This document shows positions 22,506-32,106 of a stretch of 64,000 bases of DNA, one piece after another. The notes under the pieces were generated by a model. It saw only the letters and a list, made by a program, of their open reading frames with translations, did not search any database and was not told the DNA's origin. Origin of the DNA: Chaenocephalus aceratus (taxonomy: Eukaryota > Chordata > Actinopteri > Perciformes > Channichthyidae); NCBI GenBank assembly GCA_023974075.1, contig CM043788.1, positions 15,339,428-15,403,427 of the forward strand, written 5' to 3'. Positions within the stretch are counted from its first letter, which is position 1; each line of letters begins with the position of its first letter. The position numbers and the translations under genes were made by a program.

Positions 22506-24287
22506 TGTTCCTCTTGGAAGTTCTTCATGACCCTGAGAGAAAGAGGAGATGCCGAGTCGTGTCTTTCAGGCATGTCCTTTCCTAACAAAAATGACAGGAA
22601 ACATAAAACATTATTGCAGAACAAGTGTGTTATTTATGAAAGGTGTGTTTGTGTGTTTCGGGGCTGTTGATATAATTATTTTTTAAATTGTAATCAGATT
22701 ATGAATGAACCGTATGAAATTCATCAACATTGAAATATGTTATTATCAAAATAATATTTAACTGTTATCAAAACGTAGTGCAACTGTAGAAGCTTGCTCT
22801 GTTGTCTCACTGAAAGAATAACTTTTACCACGTTTTTTACAGACAATATTGAGATATAAATAGTAGCAGTTCTCACTATGTGTTAAATAGCTTTGCCTTC
22901 AATACATTAAATTAGAAAGCTGACAAAGTCATATTGCTTGTTACCATCTAAATGTAACCCTTTGCATGGAAAAAACCCTCAACTTCACTGATGTGTAGGT
23001 GATCTAGTATTTAGTATTGTTTAATGGAACGTATATCAGTGTATTAAAGTCAATACTTCATTTATTTAAACTAGGGATGCTCCGATTGCCAATTTCGGGG
23101 CCGATCGCCGGAATCAGTATCGGCCGATACCGATCGAGTGGAATCTAAATGGAAGATTTAAACATCACTTTAAATCTTCCATTTAAAGTGATGTTTAAAA
23201 CTCAGTTAATGCTCATTCACTGGAGCTTCCACAAACAACAATCAACTTAATTATTACATTCAAATTATGTACATTATTCAAGTTTACATTCACTTTGGAT
23301 AATAACACGGGAGAAATTAGCGGAAGCACTCTCTTTTCCTCTCCCCTCTCTCCCCCCTCCTGACAGCCTGTCAGTATCTCATGCAGCTCACTGATCCAGT
23401 AATAAGTGACCCGACAATGAAGAATACATATATTTATAATAACTAGTTTAGCTTGTTCCAAAGGTAGATAAAATAGCTAAGTGTGTTAGGTCTAACTCTT
23501 ACGGTACGTCCACACAGCAGCTTTTCAAAAATCTTGAAAAGCTTGGAGGGGCGTGTCTGAAAGCTTGGGGATTTTTTGCGAGCAACGCGACCAACAACCA
23601 ATCACATGAATCTCCCGCCCCCGACATACAAAGCAAAAAACCCCGGGGATTTTATGCGAGCAATATATATATATAAACTCCCAAATAGGCGAAAACCTAC
23701 CAGTTTCACCCACTGTCTCTGCCACCTCCCTCCATGCCTGGTTCCTCCGGTTTGTATCCCGTTAATAGTTCTGGTCGTAAAGAACCGGGTGATTTGCTAC
23801 CGTAATTTCTCGTTTGGAATATGAGGAAATGAACTGCGGTCTGGTTCTCCCTGTGTGTGTGTTTCGCTGCGCTTACCGGTCCGGCGGGCGGAGCTGCAGG
23901 ATTTCTGCTTCACACACGTTGCATACCGCTATTTTACTGTCTTTTTCGGACACCTTAAAATAATGCCAGACCGGTGAAGCCATTTTGGCGAGCTTGTTTT
24001 GCCGCACACAGAGAAAAGTGTCATGTATTTTACGTCATGCGATCGGCTCTCGCGATCGGCATGTTTAGAGAGCACCGATCAATCGAGGTAGAGAGTGAGT
24101 ATCGGCCGATCTCGATCGGTGACCGATCGATCGGAGCATCCCTAATTTAAACCAATATTTTTCTTGATTCTTTGTACAGTATGAAAAAAAGAGTCTTTGT
24201 ACCTGTGCTGAAGTTCACTGCTGTGAGGAGTCCAGTTCTGTCTCTCACTCTCTGGTCCAGCCTGTCTGCATCACCTGGACACCTTAA
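22506..24287 (-). CDS. Possible two-exon minus-strand gene in the inverted-arm element
   Basis: On the minus strand an AG-bounded segment (about 24287-24200) reads PGDADRLDQRVRDRTGLLTA then VNFST and ends CAG|GTACAAAG. Joined to a segment after ...tttttgttag (about 22583) it continues GKDMPERHDSASPLSLRVMK, NFQEEH and stop. The joined frame stays open and the sites are good, but I recognise no family. The hAT-type element at 23072-24144 would lie in the intron. Could be chance. Confidence 0.25.
23072..24144. mobile_element. hAT-type element tagggatgctccgat with 8-bp TSD
   Basis: TIR tagggatgctccgat at both ends, with many ccgatc/cgatcg motifs. Perfect 8-bp duplication atttaaac at 23064-23071 and 24145-24152. 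The interior contains a partial inverted copy of the 34363-35001 element (about 23500-23823) and shares 23280-23480 with the MITE at 5456-6293. No transposase. Confidence 0.9.
23500..23823 (-). mobile_element. Partial copy of tacggtacgtccacac element
   Basis: Begins ttacggtacgtccacacagc and is inverted relative to 34660-35001, sharing ccccggggattttatgcgag, the atatat run and gttaatagttctggtcgtaa. It lacks the other half and is nested in the hAT-type element at 23072-24144. Confidence 0.75.
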
Positions 24288-24663
24288 ACAAACAGATATA
24301 TATGTAAAGTACCATGTGTACAAACAATATAACTGATTCTCTTCTGTGGAACATGTTGGATTGTGTATTGTCCGTGTCAGGGTCCTTTTTATTTGACTGT
24401 AACTTTGGAAGTTGTGTTACCAATGCTTACTGTTTATTTGATACCCATTTGGTAATGCAATTAATAAAAACAACAAGGTTTGGGTTCGTTCTTCAGATGA
24501 CTGTGACGTTAACGTGTAAGCTCAATAATGAACTCCAGCTCAACGAACCATATTGTAATATCTAAGTAATCATCTTGAAATATGACATTAATAATTGTAA
24601 TATACACACATCTTATTGTGAGGTTGATTTCACATACACTACTTCGACGTTAGCTAAATAGCA
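24153..24663. other. Interior of the inverted-arm element, right part
   Basis: Apart from the possible exon near 24200-24287, no feature recognised. Confidence 0.35.
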
Positions 24664-25505
24664 TTTAAAAACACAGCAGGAGCCCAAGACAATTATAAAA
24701 CTTGTCATTATTTCAGTACAGTTCAATTAGTTTTATTTTCATAAACGGTTATCAACCGTTAGTGCCAAAGCAGTAGGCTATAATATATTAATTACTGCTG
24801 TAGACTACAACCACTACTTGTTTAGCTAGCATAAACTCAACAAAGCTAGCGTTAGCTGGCTAACTGATGTTATTTTTGACGCTAAACTGCACGATATAAA
24901 ACGGTGGTCTTCAAAGCGGATTTAATCCTCAATCACAATAATAATATTCAAAGTAATGGGCACAATTTACCGTTGATTTACGCGCCATGTCAGCGGACCG
25001 TTAGCCCCGCAGTCATCCGGTTCGACCTGACTGTGGCTGTGACTGACCCAAGCCTCGTCCTTCTGATAGCTCCGCCCCTTCGCTCCAACCCCCCTCCCTC
25101 CCCCCACATCTACAGGTGAAAATTACTTTTGCGACACATTTATCGCAAGAAGTGTAGCAAAAGTCAAGACCGCAGATTCGTCGATGTATACTGCCACAGA
25201 GCAGATTCGTCAAGTTGTAAAAAAAAATGTTTCTTCTGTGACTTCAAATTTGGTTCACAGTTACGTGGATATTTTATACAAGTGTACATTTGGTTCACAG
25301 TTACGTGGATATTGTATACAAGTGTAAATGTATGCACACAAGCTCAGATATTTTTTTTCTGCAAGTACTCACATCCGGTTTTACACGCTCTCGCATTTTG
25401 TACCATATCTACCTTCATATATCCAGGTTAGATTTGTTAAAATTATTCTACTGAAGAGTATGTTGTAATTGTCATTTTTGACACTTTTGACTTTTCACAC
25501 TACAG

Positions 25506-26184
25506 GGCCTACCAAGACAAGGGTTCTCGAACAACTGTGGGGTGTTTGTTTTGATGGTAAGATACTGGATATACAGTATGCATATAGTAGTGCTATTTTT
25601 CTGTTTATAATAATGTATACAAATGTATAATGCTTTCAGCATGCTATACACTCCATTATTGCTCATAGTTTGAGACATGCTGTGATTTATTTATATCCAA
25701 AACAACATTCACGGAGGAATATTATTTGTCAATGAACACCACAGCATCACAACAACCTAACATAGTATACTATTTCTTTATTTACAGTACGCATTTTACA
25801 TTGTGGCAAGAGCCCAATTTGATTTCAATGAGGTATGTATAAAAAAGGGTTTAATATTTCCGTTTTTCATTGATATCACTTGTGGATACAAGACCTTTCA
25901 GGACATATGTTGTTGACCCATCTGGTTGTGTGCTTTTTATATTCCAAGACCAACATGCAGCAAATTAGGCACTGGTGGTGCCTAGCTCTCCTCAAAAACG
26001 TTCCCATGCCGTATGTTTCTTTAATTTTACAATTTACATTTGCATTCTTGAATCTATTTGTTACACTGTAACCAGACTATATCATTTTTAATGAATGTTT
26101 TTAATGTTTGTCTTTCATTCACCAAGGTCTGAACAAGAGAGGTCGCAAGACTGCAAGAGGCGATGGGAGGAAAAGGCAATGCAG
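25506..26184 (+). CDS. Ulp1/SENP-like cysteine protease gene, downstream exons
   Basis: Four splice-bounded segments. D, 25506-25556: GLPRQGFSNNCGVFVLM, the C48 catalytic Gln-and-Cys block (usually xDCGxF; Asn replaces Asp here); E, 25788-25832: YAFYIVARAQFDFNE; F, 25949-26010: TNMQQIRHWWCLALLKNVPM; G, 26127-26184: PSEQERSQDCKRRWEEKAMQ. Phases agree (D and E phase 0; F ends with two bases completed by G). The acceptor of F is weak and could instead be at 25961. Together with the GHW exon at 20083 this covers the protease core. No downstream stop exon was identified. An intact reading frame across all exons argues that this was recently functional or a spliced transposon gene. Confidence 0.68.
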
Positions 26185-26511
26185 GTAGAAGTTGTTGAAT
26201 CACAAATGATAAAGTCTTGAACCAGTCGATACCACGTGACTGCTTCAGGAAGCGATTCAGATCGGTTGAACCGTTGAACCACTCACAACGCTCATAATAC
26301 CCATGGATGTATAATAAGAACCATATTACCCCTCCTGTACCCGGGCCCGGTGACACGATGGAATCAAGAGAGCTCAGACCCTCACTTATAGAGGTCGGAA
26401 CATGTCATAAGTATGACCAGATACAAGCATAAATAAATGTAGAAATAAAAACATCAATAAATACAGGAATAAATATCTTACAGTGTTTTCAAGGAGATTC
26501 AGCGTGTGTGC
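26185..26511. other. Unassigned stretch
   Basis: No further exon, TIR or repeat recognised; AT-rich from about 26420. Confidence 0.35.
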
Positions 26512-26571
26512 TGTGGCTCAGCTGGAAAGCAGTTGACTCATAACCGCAGGGTCCCTGGTTCAACGACTGAA
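26512..26571 (+). tRNA. tRNA-Met-like relic (SINE head or pseudogene)
   Basis: Has a box-A-like tgtggctcagctgg, an anticodon-loop-like gactCATaacc with a CAT anticodon, and a box-B-like ggttcaacgac in the right order. The acceptor stem does not pair and no CCA-compatible end is seen. Either a tRNA pseudogene or the head of a tRNA-derived SINE. Confidence 0.4.
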
Positions 26572-26879
26572 CAATACGTTTTTTTGTTGTTTATAAAAGC
26601 TACAGCTAAATGAGATAATGTAGTTAATAAATGTATTCTTTGATATGGTTTAGCCTTTCTCAGGCTACAACATGGTTAAGTTTAGTTTATGAATATTATT
26701 GAGGAATTCAAATCCCTCTTTGCAATGTTTACCAGCCTCCTTAGGCTTTTCAATCACAATCATTAAACTGTAATAAATACAATATTGTTAACATGAAAAT
26801 ATGATTTAATGTTCGTTGTTTAGAGTTATTCTAAGGCTTTTCTCATTGGGAACTCGGTATGAGATAGAGCACACTGTTG

Positions 26880-27034
26880 AGATGTCTAATCTGCCTGTTT
26901 TACACACTTTGACCAGCAGGGGGGTTTGTGTTCAAATGAAGCCCATGATGAAGCCTCATGAGATGAACCCTTTTGCGAACCAATTGGCTGGAAAGCTTCA
27001 AAGCTTCATAAGGCTTCATCTCGCCATCACTACA
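26880..27034. mobile_element. hAT-like right terminus (gatgaagc family)
   Basis: Repeats of gcttcat/atgaagc and a terminus ...gcttcatctcgccatcacta, a known type of fish hAT end. The LTR element at 27035 begins immediately after it, apparently inserted at this terminus. The left end was not located. Confidence 0.45.
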
Positions 27035-27419
27035 TGTCACGATCTGTCTTTATGGTGTTTTGTCTTGTCAAGATCTGTTTTTGGTTTTCTGTCTGCGTTT
27101 TGTCTTGTTTAAATCTGTCTGGGGTCCCCTGTCGTTAGTTTCCCTGGTGTGTCTAATTTACCCACATTGTGGGTAAATTAGATTGTGTTCACTTGGTGTT
27201 CCTGTGTTTTCTCCTCCCTCCTCACCTGTGTCTTGTTTGTATGATTAGTCTTGTGTGTATTTAAGTGTTGGTTTTTCTGTCTGTCTTTGTCGGTTCGTCT
27301 TGTGTCATGACTAGTTTGTCTGTGAGTGTTCTGTTTTGTCTTTGTTAGTATAGCCTTGAAATAAAGGAATTTTCACGTTAATCTGCATTTGGGTCCTACC
27401 TGCTTCACACACCGTAACA
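27035..27419 (+). repeat. 5' LTR of copy 1
   Basis: TGTCACGATCTG ... CACCGTAACA, 385 bp. A TATA-like gtatttaag at 27258-27265 lies about 30 bp before the proposed transcript start (gtcggttc, 27289). An aataaa polyadenylation signal is at about 27359. Contains a short palindrome (aatttaccca/tgggtaaatt) at about 27157-27181. Confidence 0.8.
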
Positions 27420-27423
27420 TTAT

Positions 27424-27431
27424 GAACCGAC
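27424..27431 (+). promoter_or_regulatory. Self-priming primer-binding site, copy 1
   Basis: gaaccgac directly after the LTR is the exact complement of gtcggttc (27289-27296) at the predicted 5' end of the transcript. This is the arrangement known from Tf1/sushi elements, where the RNA 5' end folds back as primer. Confidence 0.65.
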
Positions 27432-27879
27432 CAACAAATGGACCCAGCAGATGATCCATGGGAGGTAGGATTACAGCATTTTACCTTCTATCTGGCTTGC
27501 TGCTTCGATTGGTGGAAGGGAGCGTCCAGTGTTCGGCAGAAGAGGGCCGCTCTGGTAGAGGCGCACCGGTTGGCAGCAGAGAAACTATGTTTTGTGGAGT
27601 GACCTGACTGGATTTTGGACTTCCTTGAAACATGTGATTCCCGGCCTGCTAGCCCCAGGCATGCTAGCTCCATGTCTCCCAATTCTCAACCTGGCACCAT
27701 ACGCCTTGGTGGGTTCCGCCTGAAGTCAACCCGTGCTTCTGCCCCAGTTCCTGCACCTGTCCAGGAGTCGTATTCCGGAACTCGTCTGGCTTATGGAGGT
27801 CCACGGAGTATTCAGGCGGCTGCTAAGAGGAGTCGTCGCAAGGCCAGGCTAGCAGCCCGAGCCCCAGCAGCCATGGTTC

Positions 27880-28075
27880 TGGCCCCAGTTCAGGCCCCAG
27901 CAGCCATGGTTCCAGCCCCAGTTCTGGCCCCAGCAGCCATGGTTCCGGCCCCAGTTCTGGCCCCAGCAGCCATGGTTCCGGCCCCAGTTCTGGCCCCAGC
28001 AGCCATGGTTCCAGCCCCAGTTCTGGCACCAGCAGCCATGGTTCCGGCCCCAGTTCTGGCCGCAGTAGCCATGTT
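27880..28075 (+). repeat. 33-bp minisatellite, first block
   Basis: About six units of gccccagttctggccccagc plus agccatggttccg, encoding AAMVPAPVLAP. A second block of the same unit is at 29562-29740 in the same element, and degenerate units are at 36240-36700 in copy 2. Confidence 0.95.
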
Positions 28076-28077
28076 TT

Positions 28078-28290
28078 TGACTCCAGCCCCTCGTCTCCGG
28101 CCGACGCCAGCTCCCCGTGTCCTGTCAGCTTACTGGCCGACTCCAGCACCTCGTCTCCTGCTGGCTCTCCAGCCGACAACAGCTCTCCGAGTCCTGTCAG
28201 CATACCGGCCGACTCCAGCACCTCGTCTCCTGCTGGCTCTCCAGCCGACGCCAGCTCCCCGAGTCCTGTCAGCATACCGGCCGCGACTCC
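28078..28290 (+). repeat. 72-bp minisatellite, three units
   Basis: Units start gactccagcacctcgtctcc and end gtcagcataccggcc. The first unit is 12 bp shorter. Stop-free in the forward frames used. Confidence 0.9.
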
Positions 28291-28319
28291 AGCCCCCCGT
28301 GTTCTGTTGGCGAACCAAC

Positions 28320-29265
28320 TCTCTCAAGTCTCCTCTCCAGTTCCCTCTCAAGTCTACTCTCGAGTCCCATCTTGAGTCCCCTTTCAAGACACCTCTCAAT
28401 TCCCCTCTCGAGTCCCCTTTCAAGACACCTCTCAATTCTCCTCTTGAGTCCCCTCTCAAGTCACCCCTCCAGTTCTCTCTCGAGTCATCTCACAAGTCTC
28501 CTCTTGAGGTCCCTCTCAAGTCATCTCTCGAGTCTCCTCTTGAGTTCCCTCTCGAATCTCCTCTCAAGTATCCTCTCGAGTTCCCTCTCGATTCCCCTTT
28601 CAAGTCAGTTCTCGAGTCCCCTCTCAAGTCCACTCAAGTCTTCTCTCAAGTTCCCTCTCGAGTCCCCTCTCCAGTCACCTCTCGAGTCCCCTCTCCAGTC
28701 ACCTCTCGAGTTCTCTCTCGAGTCACCTCTCGAGTCATCTCTCAAGTTCCCTCTCAAGTCTCCTCTCGAGTCCCCTGTCGAGTCCCCTTTCAAGTCAACC
28801 CTCGAGTCCACTCCGAGTTCCCTTTCAAGTCATCTCTCAAATCTCCTCTCGAGTCCCTGTTCAAGACACTTCTCGAGTCCCGAGTCACTCTCGAGTCCCT
28901 CTCCAGTCACCTCTCGAGTCCCTGTTCAAGACACTTCTCAAGTCTCCTCTCGAGTCCCCTCTCCAGTCACCTCTCGAGTCCCCTCTCCAGTCACCTCTCG
29001 AGTTCCCTCTCGAGTCCCCTCTCAAGTCATCTCTCAAATCTCCTCTCGAGTCCCTGTTCAAGACACTTCACAAGTCCCCTCTCGAGTCTTTTCTCAAGTT
29101 CCTTCTCGAGTCCCCTCTCAAGTCTCCTCTCGAGTTCCCTCTCCAGTCACCTCTCAAGTTCTCTCTCGAGTCCCCTCTCGAATTACCTCTCGAGTCCCCT
29201 CTCAAATTTCCTCTCGAGTTCCCTCTCAAGCCCTCTCTCGAGTTCCCACTCAAGTCCCCACTCAA
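28320..29265 (+). repeat. 12-bp minisatellite rich in ctcgag
   Basis: Roughly 80 degenerate units of the form ccctctcgagtc / ccctctcaagtc, giving Ser-Pro-Leu-Glu/Lys tetrapeptides in one frame and Arg/Gln-Val-Pro-Ser in another. The homologous block in copy 2 (36720-37500) has many gag-to-tag changes that create stops. Confidence 0.92.
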
Positions 29266-29267
29266 GT

Positions 29268-29560
29268 ACCGTTGGAGGTTCCGCTGGGGGTCCTGCCAAC
29301 CCTTTGTCCTTCCCGTTGGAGGTCCCGCCATCTACTCTCCTGCCGGGGGTCCTGCCAGCTCCTTGTCCTGTCTCGTTGGAGGCCCCGCCGACTACTCTCC
29401 TCGCCGCCGGGGGTCCTGCCAACCCTATGTCCTGTCCCGTTGGGGGTCCTGCTGACTACCCTCCTGCCGGGTCCTGCCAACCCTTTGTCCTTTCTCGTTG
29501 GAGGTCCCGCCGTCTACTCTCCTGCCGGTGGTCCTGCCAATCCTATGTCCTGTGCCGTTG
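29268..29560 (+). repeat. 60-bp minisatellite, short block
   Basis: About five units related to gttggaggtcccgccgtcta ... gggggtcctgccaaccctgt, the same unit that is expanded to about twenty copies in copy 2. Confidence 0.88.
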
Positions 29561-29561
29561 G

Positions 29562-29740
29562 AGTTGCAGCCATGGTTCCAGCCCCAGTTCTGGCCCCAGC
29601 AGCCATGGTTCCAGCCCCAGTTCTGGCCCCAGCAGCCATGGTTCCAGCCCCAGTTCTGGCCCCAGCAGCCATGGTTCCAGCCCAAGCAGCCATGGTTCCA
29701 GCCCAAGCAGCCATGGTTCCAGCCCCAGTTCTGGCCGCAG
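29562..29740 (+). repeat. 33-bp minisatellite, second block
   Basis: The AAMVPAPVLAP unit returns at the 3' end, with some units shortened to AAMVPAQ. Repetition of the first block at the far side suggests duplication or recombination within the element. Confidence 0.92.
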
Positions 29741-29885
29741 CTGTCTCCTCACGTTTTCAGTTCCTCATGTTTGTCTAGAAGTCTAGAAGTCTTCTAATCA
29801 GGGCTCTATAAATACAGAACTACGGCAGATATGTAATATTTAATGCAGCCGAACCGTGTATTACAATGCCGTTATGTGATGATTT

Positions 29886-30608
29886 TTAAAGAGAAAAGCA
29901 AGCACACTCGGAATAAAGTATTATTATTATTTTTTTAAATGTTTTCGGTCTGTTTCCGGTATTTGTTAATGACGATGTGCTGTGAGATGGGAGACTGGAA
30001 TTGCACAGGAGGAAATAACGTAGGCTATCTCTAGATGCAGATTTTGTTAAACTAATATGTTTGCGCTGTGGACCAACACTATACATTGACGGGGAAGGGG
30101 GTAGCAATAAAGATAACACCATCAAACAGTTACACAACATAACAGAAATAATATCGATAGCAGCGTCCCTAGCAACCACCTTGGTAACAATGAAAACGTC
30201 GCGATTTAATCTTCGCGAAGTAATCATCGTAATAACTAGCAAACTAAAGATCATGTACATCCACTGCACACATAATCTGAAATAACAACTCATATTTCTC
30301 GCATCAAATGACATCAAAACGCATTTTAATGGCCAAACTAACTTTAAAATAGGCATTTTCCACCGAGAATAAAACGAAATTCGGTCATGTTTTCTTTTTG
30401 TGCAGGGAGAAATTCGAAGATCACGTGACATAGACGCCAGCCATTGGAATGAATGGTGAAAAAAACGGGGTTTGTCAAACAGAGCACATGGTGTAGTCCA
30501 AACGATAGCTGGGGATTCTGGGTAGTGTAGTGTCTTCTGCCATCCTTTACTCAGAAAAAACATTTGTTTCTCCGAATCGAAGGGGAAAAATACAAAAGCA
30601 TTGCACAC
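29886..30608 (-). CDS. Unrecognised 240-codon open frame
   Basis: Open minus-strand frame starting MCNAFVFFPFDSEKQMFFLS. No domain recognised; hydrophobic stretches are scattered and there is no signal-peptide pattern. The sequence around 30480-30540 (cacatggtgtagtccaaacg, gggtagtgtagtgtct) has the look of a fish repeat, so the frame may be fortuitous in a transposon. Not counted as a gene with confidence. Confidence 0.2.
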   Translation of the reverse strand: MCNAFVFFPFDSEKQMFFLSKGWQKTLHYPESPAIVWTTPCALFDKPRFFHHSFQWLASMSRDLRISPCTKRKHDRISFYSRWKMPILKLVWPLKCVLMSFDARNMSCYFRLCVQWMYMIFSLLVITMITSRRLNRDVFIVTKVVARDAAIDIISVMLCNCLMVLSLLLPPSPSMYSVGPQRKHISLTKSASRDSLRYFLLCNSSLPSHSTSSLTNTGNRPKTFKKIIIILYSECACFSL

Positions 30609-30689
30609 AATTTAAACCAATCAATGTTGTGTAATTAACAAGGATAATCTGGTGTTTTTTAGTAGTCGATGAGTAGTGCAGATATCACT

Positions 30690-31285
30690 GTAAAATCAAT
30701 CGACAGTAAGAGGAATACTTACTTCCGGGTGTACAATTCTCCGTTATCCAATGGGAATGGACGCTCACATTGCCTTTAAGGGCAGCCGACACAAACGAAT
30801 GCCGTGCTTCCATGAGCGTCAAATCCCGACGCAGATGGGAATACATTGCAATCAGTTGAAAGCTATTTGCGTCCTTTTATGACGCTGAAGGAGCCTAGGA
30901 GCGTCACAATTGGACGCCACGGACACTGACCAAATGTCACTCCTGGACGCTTAGGGAGTGAGAGTGTGTTGGATAGTGACACGATAGAAACTTTATTATT
31001 CACTTAATCACTGATTGAGATATGATGAAGCTAACTTAGTCTAATACAATCATGGGATTTATGTAACAGTAAGACAGAGAATGTGAGTGTGCAGTGCACT
31101 ATTTTTGTTTTTATAATGCTGTTGTAAATACTCCTGTTGTCTGCTGTGTTCAGACCATAGACTGTTAGTATTAGTTTTTTGTTTTTTGAGGATGGAACAA
31201 TTTCACACACAGATATAGGGAATCTAGACCTATACAATTGATTTATTATGGTTTATAATTTAATGTCAAGACGAAGAAGAAGAAG
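30690..31285. other. Non-coding, repeat-like
   Basis: Contains several gcgtc/gacgc motifs in both orientations between 30760 and 30950 (for example ccgacgcagatgggaataca), suggestive of a MITE. Clear ends were not found. Confidence 0.3.
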
Positions 31286-31291
31286 AAAAAG

Positions 31292-31616
31292 ATGGCTGAA
31301 CAACTGTTCAGTGTCAATCCTGTGGAGATCTCCAATGTACAGCTTAAGTCTCAGCAAAACTCACAACATTTATGGATCCTTGTAGACCCAGAAAACTATA
31401 AGAACATTCACCAAGCAGCACTGAAAATGTCTGCTTTATTTGGTTCTGTTCTACAGACCCTTGTGAAGCAGCTTTTTCTGGCATGAATATCATGAAATCT
31501 AAATACAGAACAAGACCGACTGATGAACATTTAAATGACTCTATTAGAGTGAACCTAAGTGGGTCCACTCCAGCATACACCTCTATGGTGGACTCCATGC
31601 AGCGCCATTCATGAAT
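31292..31616 (+). pseudogene. hAT transposase C-terminus (dimerisation domain)
   Basis: ENYKNIHQAALKMSALFGSV, a frame change near 31450, then AAFSGMNIMKSKYRTRPTDE, HLNDSIRVNLS and DSMQRHS. This is the hAT C-terminal dimerisation region (Ala-Phe-Ser, K-S-K-Y-R, T-D-E-H-L). Family members use it to form the active transposase dimer. One frameshift; no TIRs located. Confidence 0.75.
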
Positions 31617-31855
31617 GCACTTATTTTACACATGTGCCGCATAAGATGCTTGTCAGGTGGTGATTAAGGACATGTATGTGAATTTTCAGTGATTTACTTA
31701 CTATGTGGGCCATAATAATGTGAGACATTTTCATTTTCTTGGACCTTGATGTGAAGTTAAGATTTGTGATAAGCTTTAGTTATTGCAATTTCAAATCAAG
31801 CAAATACCCCTCTCAGATTCCACAGCAACCAGAAGAACATAAATACAGGCTGGTG

Positions 31856-32106
31856 ATTTGATTAATCAGCTTTGTGATGGAATAAAAAATGCACAGTGCT
31901 TTTCCTTAGCTGTGGATGAGTCCACTGACACCACTGACAATGCTCAGTTGCTGGTGTTTGTGAGTTTTTATGATGAGGCAAAGGGGGAGTTTGTTGAAGA
32001 TGTGTTGGGCCTGACGAACCTCAGTGGACACACAAGGGGGCAAGACATTTATAAAGCAATAATGGGAATGCTGAATGAAAGAGGGTGCAGCTGCCTTTAT
32101 TCATAA
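31856..32106 (+). pseudogene. hAT transposase central fragment (ESTD motif)
   Basis: INQLCDGIKNAQCFSLAVDE, STDTTDNAQLLVFVSFYDEA, FVEDVLGLTNLSGHTRGQDI, YKAIMGMLNERG: the start of the RNase H-like catalytic domain of Charlie/ZBED-type hAT transposases, with the first catalytic Asp in the DESTD context. It lies downstream of the C-terminal fragment at 31292 although it is N-terminal to it in the protein, so the locus is rearranged or holds two relics. Confidence 0.75.

Larger units (their letters stand above)
20779..25419. mobile_element. 4.6-kb element with ~760-bp inverted arms
   Basis: The left arm 20779-21545 and right arm 24664-25419 are inverted copies, both starting tatgaaggtagatatggt from the outside and ending at ...tgctgtgtttttaaa. 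High similarity, with small indels. Each contains the same 40-bp tandem duplication. The interior (about 3.1 kb) holds an 87-bp tandem duplication, a hAT-type element and possible minus-strand exons. The likely empty site is gatgtccata|tccaggttag, inside the Ulp1-like gene. Long arms suggest a foldback-type DNA transposon; superfamily unknown. Confidence 0.75.
27035..29786 (+). mobile_element. Non-autonomous minisatellite LTR element, copy 1 (3'-truncated)
   Basis: 5' LTR 27035-27419, primer site, a short gag-like head, then arrays of 33-, 72-, 12-, 60- and 33-bp repeats. Same architecture as 35457-39651 but well diverged from it, with no 3' LTR: the element stops near 29786. No protease, RT or integrase. 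It must be moved by an autonomous relative, probably a sushi-like Ty3/Gypsy element judging by LTR ends, the self-priming signal and the tail seen in copy 2. Confidence 0.8.
27438..29786 (+). pseudogene. Gag-like head plus repeat protein, copy 1
   Basis: The ATG at 27438 opens MDPADDPWEV, CCFDWWKGASSVRQKRAALV, EAHRLAAEK and meets a TGA at 27600; a 6-bp deletion relative to copy 2 is nearby. The frame is open again from 27615 for over 700 codons: PRSIQAAAKRSRRKARLA basic patch, then 11-residue AAMVPAPVLAP repeats, Pro/Ser-rich units, SPLE/SPLK tetrapeptides and GGPA units. The length of the open frame reflects repeat units free of stops, not necessarily selection. Function unknown. Confidence 0.6.
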
